A stretch of DNA of 64,000 nucleotides from RBC074 sp964470555. GTDB taxonomy: Bacteria; Acidobacteriota; Blastocatellia; RBC074. The notes beneath the pieces are model-generated. The model was not told the origin of the DNA, did no database searches, and saw only the letters and a list, made by a program, of their open reading frames with translations. Made by a program: the position numbers and the translations under genes. Location: the NCBI GenBank assembly GCA_964470555.1, contig CAYYDG010000016.1, forward strand, positions 62,001 to 126,000, read 5' to 3'. Position 1 is the first letter of the stretch; every line of letters starts with the position of its first letter. Shown piece after piece: positions 59,073-64,000 of the stretch.

Positions 59073-61034
59073 ATGGACTTCCTGCAAATTATTGCTGCGA
59101 TGTTGGCGTTGATGGTTGCCGGGTTGGGGCTGGGATTGTTGGCCTTGCCTGACAGGCGGCGAAACGGCGCAGAACTGTTCGCGGCTTCCGTGCTGTTTGG
59201 TTCGACTTTTGTTTCAGTCGCTTTGTTTCTTCTGGGCTTGCTGATTTCAGGCGCGCTGCTGCGCTGGAGCGTGACTGCGCTGTGTGTGAGTGTCGGAACA
59301 ATCGGTATTTGGCGAAGAGGATTGCCGAAACCGCGCGCTTTTTTGCCAGTGACGAATTCTGGAAAATGCTTTTTGATAATCGGCATCGTTCAGCTCACGG
59401 CGATTGTCTGGTTGAACGCGCAGCGCGTGTTGGGTTGGGACGGATTATTCAACTTCGAGGCCAAAGCAAGATTGATCTTTCAAAACGGAGGCAGCGTTCC
59501 GCTGGACTGGTTTTCCGATCCTTCACGGACGTGGATGCTGCAAGGTTATCCATTGTTGTTGCCGCTGACAGAAAGCTGGCTCTATCTGTGGCTGGGGCGC
59601 GAAGACCAGCAATTGATGAAACTTCTGTTTCCGCTGTTTTTCGCCGCTGCATTGTGTTTGTTGAACGCGGGCAGCCGTTTGTTGAATGCAGGTTCCCGGC
59701 CTGGTCTGGTTGCGCCGTTGCTGCTGTTTACCGTGCCGTTGTTGTTCATCGGCGACGGCAGCGCATCGTCTGGGTATGCGGATTTTCCGCTGGCGGTGTT
59801 TTATCTGGCGGCGGTGATTTCGTTATTGGATTTTTGGCAGAGCGGCGAAGCGGCAGCGCTGCGATTGGCCGGGATGTTCGCCACGTGCGGTTGCTGGTTG
59901 AAGCAGGAAGGCGCGATTTTGTGGGTTTGCCTGATGGTGATTGCGGCGATTGCGCTGTTCAGGAAGCGAGCTGTTGGGCGTGATTGGCCGGCGCTGGTTA
60001 AAGCCACAGTTCCTGGATTGCTGCTCCTTGTCGGTTGGCAGTGGTTTGTTCGGATGATGAGCTTGCCGGACATTCGCCAGTTTTCGGCGATCAACCCGGA
60101 ATCGTTGCTCACCGGTTCAGGACGAGCGCCAATTGTCGCTTGGGCGGTGTTGGCGGAACTGGTCAATTGGCGATTCTGGGGAGTCTTATGGATTCTGGTC
60201 GCCGTGACAATTGTTTTGCTGATCTGGCGGCGACAATTGAGCAATCAGTTTGTGTTGCCGCTGGCGATTCTGTTGCCGCTTACTTTGTATTCCAGCGTTT
60301 ACCTGTTCAGTCTCTGGCCTTCGTTCGTCATTCATCTGGAATCGTCATTTTCGCGATTGCTGATTCACATTTCGCTGGTCGCAACGTTGATGGTCGGAAC
60401 GCAGTTGCGGCTTCCTCAAAACGTTTTGCGTTGTTCTGGTCGGTCTTTTAGGCTTCGCGGCGTAATGAGCATCCGGGGAAAAAACAAGCTGAAGTTCAAT
60501 GCTTTTCTGAGCGTGTCGCTGATTTTCGGCGGCGTTCTTTTTTCGAGTTGCGAGTCTATATTCAAGGTCAATCAACAACTGACGAACGTCGTTGCCAAAC
60601 AGCCTTTGGCGCGTTCTGCGGGAGGCCCATACGCCACCACGGACACATATCTTCGTTCGCTGGAAATCCCAAACCCTTCAGAGCGTGTGCTGGAGGCTGT
60701 GGCGCAATTGCCTGAGAACGACGCCATGATGTTCATCGCGCCAGGTCGAACGCCTGAAATCGAATTAACTTATCGCGTCATCGCCTCCCTGAGCTGGCCC
60801 CGTGAAGTGGGCGCGCTTCATTGCCGCCTGGGCGACGCAACCACTTCGAAGCCGGAATTGCTGTTTCAGCCGCGTCAAGAAAAGCAAATCCGCTGGTTGT
60901 TCTTTTATAGAATCAGTCCTCCTGCCGGATCGAAATCTGTCACGGAAATCGGGCCGCATCTGAAACTGGTTCCCATTGAAGAGCCGAAAGAATTGAGTTC
61001 GTACTGTTCGATGCTGGCAGATGATCCACGTTGA
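59073..61034 (+). CDS. Polytopic membrane protein, GT-C glycosyltransferase-like
   Basis: 653 aa from ATG 59073, chosen because the first helix (FLQIIAAMLALMVAGLGLG) begins there; an ATG at 59022 would add 17 residues. About ten to twelve membrane helices occupy residues 1-460. A first extracytoplasmic loop holds WDGLFNFEAKARLIF, with an acidic D/E pair resembling the catalytic motif of GT-C (dolichyl-phosphate-mannose-type) enzymes. A soluble domain of ~150 residues ends it. A sugar transferase for a cell-envelope glycan is inferred. It ends 16 nt from the convergent nuclease gene. Confidence 0.7.
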   Translation: MDFLQIIAAMLALMVAGLGLGLLALPDRRRNGAELFAASVLFGSTFVSVALFLLGLLISGALLRWSVTALCVSVGTIGIWRRGLPKPRAFLPVTNSGKCFLIIGIVQLTAIVWLNAQRVLGWDGLFNFEAKARLIFQNGGSVPLDWFSDPSRTWMLQGYPLLLPLTESWLYLWLGREDQQLMKLLFPLFFAAALCLLNAGSRLLNAGSRPGLVAPLLLFTVPLLFIGDGSASSGYADFPLAVFYLAAVISLLDFWQSGEAAALRLAGMFATCGCWLKQEGAILWVCLMVIAAIALFRKRAVGRDWPALVKATVPGLLLLVGWQWFVRMMSLPDIRQFSAINPESLLTGSGRAPIVAWAVLAELVNWRFWGVLWILVAVTIVLLIWRRQLSNQFVLPLAILLPLTLYSSVYLFSLWPSFVIHLESSFSRLLIHISLVATLMVGTQLRLPQNVLRCSGRSFRLRGVMSIRGKNKLKFNAFLSVSLIFGGVLFSSCESIFKVNQQLTNVVAKQPLARSAGGPYATTDTYLRSLEIPNPSERVLEAVAQLPENDAMMFIAPGRTPEIELTYRVIASLSWPREVGALHCRLGDATTSKPELLFQPRQEKQIRWLFFYRISPPAGSKSVTEIGPHLKLVPIEEPKELSSYCSMLADDPR

Positions 61035-61050
61035 CGGCGGAGTTCACCGC

Positions 61051-61977
61051 TCAATTGTTCGTCGGACTCGTCTGCGCGGCGCTTGTCGCCCACGCCGTCC
61101 ACCACAAATCGCGCAACATTTGCGCTCCGACTGCCAATCTTTCCGTGACGAATTTTTTGTGATCGGGCGAATTGTTCGTTGCGCTGAACTGTTCTTTCTT
61201 GTCCAGAATGTAAAGCGATTCGACCAGCTTGTTCGAAGCTTTCAGGTAATCCCACAACTCTTCGCGCGGTTTTCCAATGACGCGCGGCGTCGCGCTGACC
61301 AGCGGCAACACGTCGTTCAAGCTGATTTTGGCGCTGACGAATTCCTCTTCAAACCGAAAGTGAATACCGCGTTCGCGCGAAAACACCGTGTATCCGTTCG
61401 GATTCGGACCTGACCATCCGTTGTAATGAATCGTCGTGTGATGCGGATTGGCGCTGTCGGAAACATAGTGGCCGAGAATGCCAGCGTCATTGATGATGCG
61501 TTGTTCGATCCATTTGCGTTTCTTGGAATCTTTTTCGGCTCGCCACAACCGGAACTCGATGCGAAGCGTTTGAAACAATTCAAGCATGCGATACGGCACA
61601 AAGCCCGCCGTTGTCGGTTTCTGCCCAGCTTTAATCAGTTCTGCCGTGAAGTCGTAGCGATTGACGGCTTTCATCGCCGCTTCGGGGACGAGTTCCATAT
61701 CCAGAAAATGATCCGGCGCGTAAGCGGAATCCATCGCGCGATCCAAATTGGATTCGTCACGACTGCGCCAACGGTCAGGCTCCGGGTTCAGATAGCTAAG
61801 CTGCTCGGCTGCTTTGCGAAAGAAGTTGGGCATTTCATTCGGCAACTTTTTCGCAGCCACCAGGCCGGAGATTTCATGACCTTTCTGTCCCCAACCGCGA
61901 ACAGGGAGCGGGCTGATCGCCAATGCGATAACAATCAACAGCAACAACAAGAATGATGCACGATGAAGTTTGGTCAT
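61051..61977 (-). CDS. Secreted S1/P1 nuclease- or phospholipase C-like zinc enzyme
   Basis: 308 aa. The start at ATG 61977 has AAGGA upstream; the longer frame to 62025 would be read from a repeat. The signal peptide (ASFLLLLLIVIALAI) is cleaved before Trp29, whose amino group is a zinc ligand in this superfamily (WGQKGHEISG). Other ligands: APDHFLD and the helix GILGHYVSDSANPHHTT. Length and motif order match zinc-dependent phospholipase C/P1 nuclease. Substrate (nucleic acid or phospholipid) is unclear; with PhoD upstream, phosphate scavenging is plausible. Confidence 0.85.
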   Translation of the reverse strand: MTKLHRASFLLLLLIVIALAISPLPVRGWGQKGHEISGLVAAKKLPNEMPNFFRKAAEQLSYLNPEPDRWRSRDESNLDRAMDSAYAPDHFLDMELVPEAAMKAVNRYDFTAELIKAGQKPTTAGFVPYRMLELFQTLRIEFRLWRAEKDSKKRKWIEQRIINDAGILGHYVSDSANPHHTTIHYNGWSGPNPNGYTVFSRERGIHFRFEEEFVSAKISLNDVLPLVSATPRVIGKPREELWDYLKASNKLVESLYILDKKEQFSATNNSPDHKKFVTERLAVGAQMLRDLWWTAWATSAAQTSPTNN

Positions 61978-61992
61978 AAATGGTTCCTTTAC

Positions 61993-62062
61993 ATCCACGA
62001 AGTTCACGAAGAAACACGAAGTCATCGGGAGTTCTTGGTGAGCCTTCGTGAACTTCGTGGAT
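61993..62062. repeat. Intergenic inverted repeat, 19-bp perfect arms
   Basis: The arms start ATCCACGAAGTTCACGAAG (61993-62011) and its complement is at 62044-62062, between the phoD-like and nuclease genes, both on the minus strand. The transcript would fold into a strong hairpin; no T-run follows, so mRNA stabilisation or a dispersed repeat is as likely as termination. Confidence 0.85.
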
Positions 62063-62067
62063 AGAGT

Positions 62068-63600
62068 CTATTTCTGTGGTGGCAGATCAACGCTGTACAG
62101 CTTTTTGCCTGTGATGTCGTGCAAGCTAACCGTCATCACTGATGACTTGCCGTCAATTTTTGCTGCGCCGAAAAATTGGAATCCGTCTTTCGGCGAACGG
62201 TTCGGCTTCATGCCTTTGGGGATGCCGGTGAATTTCACTTCGGGGCCAAAGGTGTCATCCATCTGCCCGGGGCCGAAGCTTCCGGCGTTCAACGGGCCGG
62301 CGACGAATTCCCAAAACGGAGTGAAGTCTTTGAATTGGGCTTTCGCCGGATCATAAAAATGCGCGGCGCAATAATGCACGTCCGCCGTTACCCAAACGAC
62401 GTTTTTGATTCGGTTCTTTTTGATGAAGCTCAGCAGATCGGCCAGTTCCAGTTCGCGTCCCAACGCCGGGCCGTTGCCGTTGGCAAAAGCTTCAAAACGT
62501 CCGCCGGAATCGCCGACGATGATTCCAATCGGCATATCGCTGGCAATCACTTTCCAAGTGGCTTTTGAAGCCAACAACCTTTGTTTGATCCAGTTGATTT
62601 GCGCGCTGCCCAGAAACACCGATTCGTCGTTGATCGTTGTTTGCCGATTCGGAGTGTTTGGCCCGCGATAACTGCGCTCGTCAATCATCAACACGTCCAG
62701 CAATGGGCCGTAATTGAATCCGCGATAAATCTGTTCGGGATCGTCGGCATTGAATCGCAGCGGCAGATAATCCAGAAACGCTCTGCGACCGCGCGCTGCC
62801 AGCAAATCAATGCTTTTGACCTTGTAACGATTGTCGTCGTCCAGTCGCTGACCCGGAAACCAGTTGTTGCGAACTTCATGATCGTCCCATTGCGCCAGCG
62901 TAGGCACTTCGGCGTTGAACCGGCGCAAATTCGCATCCAGCAAGTTGTAACGGTAATTACCGCGAAATTCGTCCAGCGTTTCGGCGACTTTCGATTTTTC
63001 CGGCGTCGTCAGATTTTTCCAGAGCGAACCGTCGTCCAGTTTCACTTCGGCAGGAACTATGCCATCCGCATAAATCGTGTCGCCGGAGTGAATGAAAAAA
63101 TCAGGCTGAATTTTTCGCATCGCCTCAAAGATTTTCATGCCGCCGAATTCGGAATTAATGCCCCAACCTTGCCCGACGACGTCTCCGCCGAAGACAAACG
63201 ACACATCCCGCCGAGCGGCAGGCGGCGTGTTGAAGCTGCCGATGACTGGCTCGCTGGTGATTTTCGTGTTTTCCAAATCTTGAAAACTGACGCGATAGAA
63301 AATCTTTTGTCCGGCGGGCAAACCGCTCAGATCAACGCGCGCCGTAAAGTCGGAAGATTCAATTGCCGCTGGCCCAACGATGCGTCTGGCATTTTGGAAG
63401 GATTCAGTCGTTGCATATTCGACAATCATTCGGGCTGAACGGTCGCTGCGACTCCACACAATGGCGCGGTCGGAGGCGATGTCGCCGGTTTGCACGCCGA
63501 ACGGAAGCTGCGGACGGCTTTGGCTGAAACTGATTGCGGGAGCACCAAGCAGCAAGCTACTTCCGGCAGCAGCGCGAGTGAGAAACATTCGTCGGTTCAT
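62068..63600 (-). CDS. phoD: PhoD-like alkaline phosphatase, Tat-exported
   Basis: 510 aa phosphomonoesterase/phosphodiesterase. The N-terminus MNRRMFLTRAAAGSSLL is a Tat signal (RRMFLT). A fibronectin-like N-terminal PhoD domain (FGVQTGDIASDRAIVWSRSD) precedes the metallophosphatase core: FGGDVVGQGWG, HSGDTIYADG, QWDDHEVRNNWFPG and WVTADVHYCAAH, which carry the metal ligands. The gene is followed by a secreted zinc nuclease/phospholipase gene, together suggesting phosphate release outside the cell. No Pho box was identified. Confidence 0.9.
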   Translation of the reverse strand: MNRRMFLTRAAAGSSLLLGAPAISFSQSRPQLPFGVQTGDIASDRAIVWSRSDRSARMIVEYATTESFQNARRIVGPAAIESSDFTARVDLSGLPAGQKIFYRVSFQDLENTKITSEPVIGSFNTPPAARRDVSFVFGGDVVGQGWGINSEFGGMKIFEAMRKIQPDFFIHSGDTIYADGIVPAEVKLDDGSLWKNLTTPEKSKVAETLDEFRGNYRYNLLDANLRRFNAEVPTLAQWDDHEVRNNWFPGQRLDDDNRYKVKSIDLLAARGRRAFLDYLPLRFNADDPEQIYRGFNYGPLLDVLMIDERSYRGPNTPNRQTTINDESVFLGSAQINWIKQRLLASKATWKVIASDMPIGIIVGDSGGRFEAFANGNGPALGRELELADLLSFIKKNRIKNVVWVTADVHYCAAHFYDPAKAQFKDFTPFWEFVAGPLNAGSFGPGQMDDTFGPEVKFTGIPKGMKPNRSPKDGFQFFGAAKIDGKSSVMTVSLHDITGKKLYSVDLPPQK

Positions 63601-63613
63601 AACGAAACTGTTG

Positions 63614-63677
63614 AGAGTTCAAGCTTCAGCTTGAGTAGATTGTTGACCAGAGATTTCCAAGCTCAAGCTTGAACTCT
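63614..63677. repeat. Inverted repeat at the end of coaE
   Basis: 20-bp arms AGAGTTCAAGCTTCAGCTTG (63614-63633) and its complement at 63658-63677 with one mismatch. The right arm contains the coaE stop and last codons; the left arm is in the phoD leader. Likely the coaE terminator or a dispersed repeat that has trimmed the gene end. Confidence 0.8.
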
Positions 63678-64000
63678 GAGCGACTTTTTGCGGAGTTGTG
63701 TGTACAGCGATTCGATTTGCCGTCGAGTGTCGTCAAACCCCAGCGACGTATTGATGGCAAAATCGGCGAATTTAAGCTTTTCGGCAGAAGGCATTTGCGA
63801 CGAAATGCGCGCCATCGCCTCTTCTTTCGTCAAGTTGTTGCGTTCGATCAATCGTTGAAGCTGGATTTCCGGCTCGCAATGCACGACGACGACTTTATCG
63901 AAACGGCGATAGGAACCGGTTTCGATCATCAATGCAGCGTCAATCACCACGATGGCCTGCGGATTGCGGAGTTCGATCTCCGCCATCCAGCGCGCCTGCG
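63663..64000 (-). CDS. coaE: Dephospho-CoA kinase (partial, runs off right edge)
   Basis: Phosphorylates dephospho-CoA in the last step of CoA synthesis. The open frame enters from the right edge (QARWMAEIELRNPQAIVVID); the internal ATG at 63986 is not the start. AALMIETGSYRRFDKVVVVHC corresponds to the PLLFE-equivalent strand and helix, and IQLQRLIERNNLTKEEAMAR followed by ISSQMP is the CoaE lid (usually R...D..S.EEA..RI..Q). FADFAINTSLGFDDTRRQIE closes the fold. The N-terminal P-loop lies outside the window. Confidence 0.9.
   Translation of the reverse strand, partial: QARWMAEIELRNPQAIVVIDAALMIETGSYRRFDKVVVVHCEPEIQLQRLIERNNLTKEEAMARISSQMPSAEKLKFADFAINTSLGFDDTRRQIESLYTQLRKKSLRVQA

Overview
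The window looks like a chromosomal segment of a free-living Gram-negative bacterium, most likely an acidobacterium of the Blastocatellia type. This is inferred from the gene mix: a TonB receptor with a carboxypeptidase-like N-terminal domain, an RND/TolC efflux set, a mycobacterial-type soluble transhydrogenase, PhoD and P1-nuclease-like secreted hydrolases, and many short dispersed inverted repeats between genes. No rRNA or taxonomic marker is present to settle it. Coding density is high. By eye, the hsdMS genes and the efflux block are more GC-rich than their neighbours.

Left part (1-12.4 kb): the 3' end of a type I restriction-modification locus (hsdM, partial hsdS), uvrB, a structured intergenic stretch with a dead transposase fragment, and a four-gene run (TonB siderophore-type receptor, covalent-flavin amine oxidase, two ABC-2 permeases). 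Next come tRNA-Lys(CTT) on the opposite strand, queD, a small conserved-looking ORF, thiO and a Nudix hydrolase.

Middle (15-30 kb): a minus-strand operon of STAS protein, TolC, adaptor, RND pump and a zinc-ribbon-fused transhydrogenase. It diverges from a GAF/sigma-54 activator, and the divergent region carries a sigma-54-type element readable in both directions. Then follows the lysC-dapB-dapA operon behind a sigma-70 promoter, a lysine riboswitch and a strong attenuator hairpin.

Accessory part (30-54 kb): a flavin-dependent oxidoreductase, two HEPN/MNT toxin-antitoxin pairs separated by a truncated copy of that oxidoreductase, and a catabolic gene set (SsnA-like amidohydrolase, threonine-synthase-like PLP enzyme, cysteine-synthase-fold PLP enzyme, fused Fe-S/Mo hydroxylase, MDR dehydrogenase). 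A three-gene DISARM-like defence locus is embedded in the set: an SNF2 helicase, a 1434-residue adenine methyltransferase, and a 1688-residue DEAD helicase carrying DUF1998 and a C-terminal PD-(D/E)XK-like segment. A third HEPN/MNT pair nearby has a stop codon exactly at the catalytic histidine. Palindromic repeats bracket the large helicase gene.

Right part (54-64 kb): housekeeping and secreted proteins, comprising a conserved hypothetical protein, a PIN protein with a small companion, a double retropepsin-like protease with TPRs, an OGG2-type DNA glycosylase, a GT-C-like membrane protein, a P1-nuclease-like enzyme, a Tat-exported PhoD phosphatase and the 3' part of coaE.
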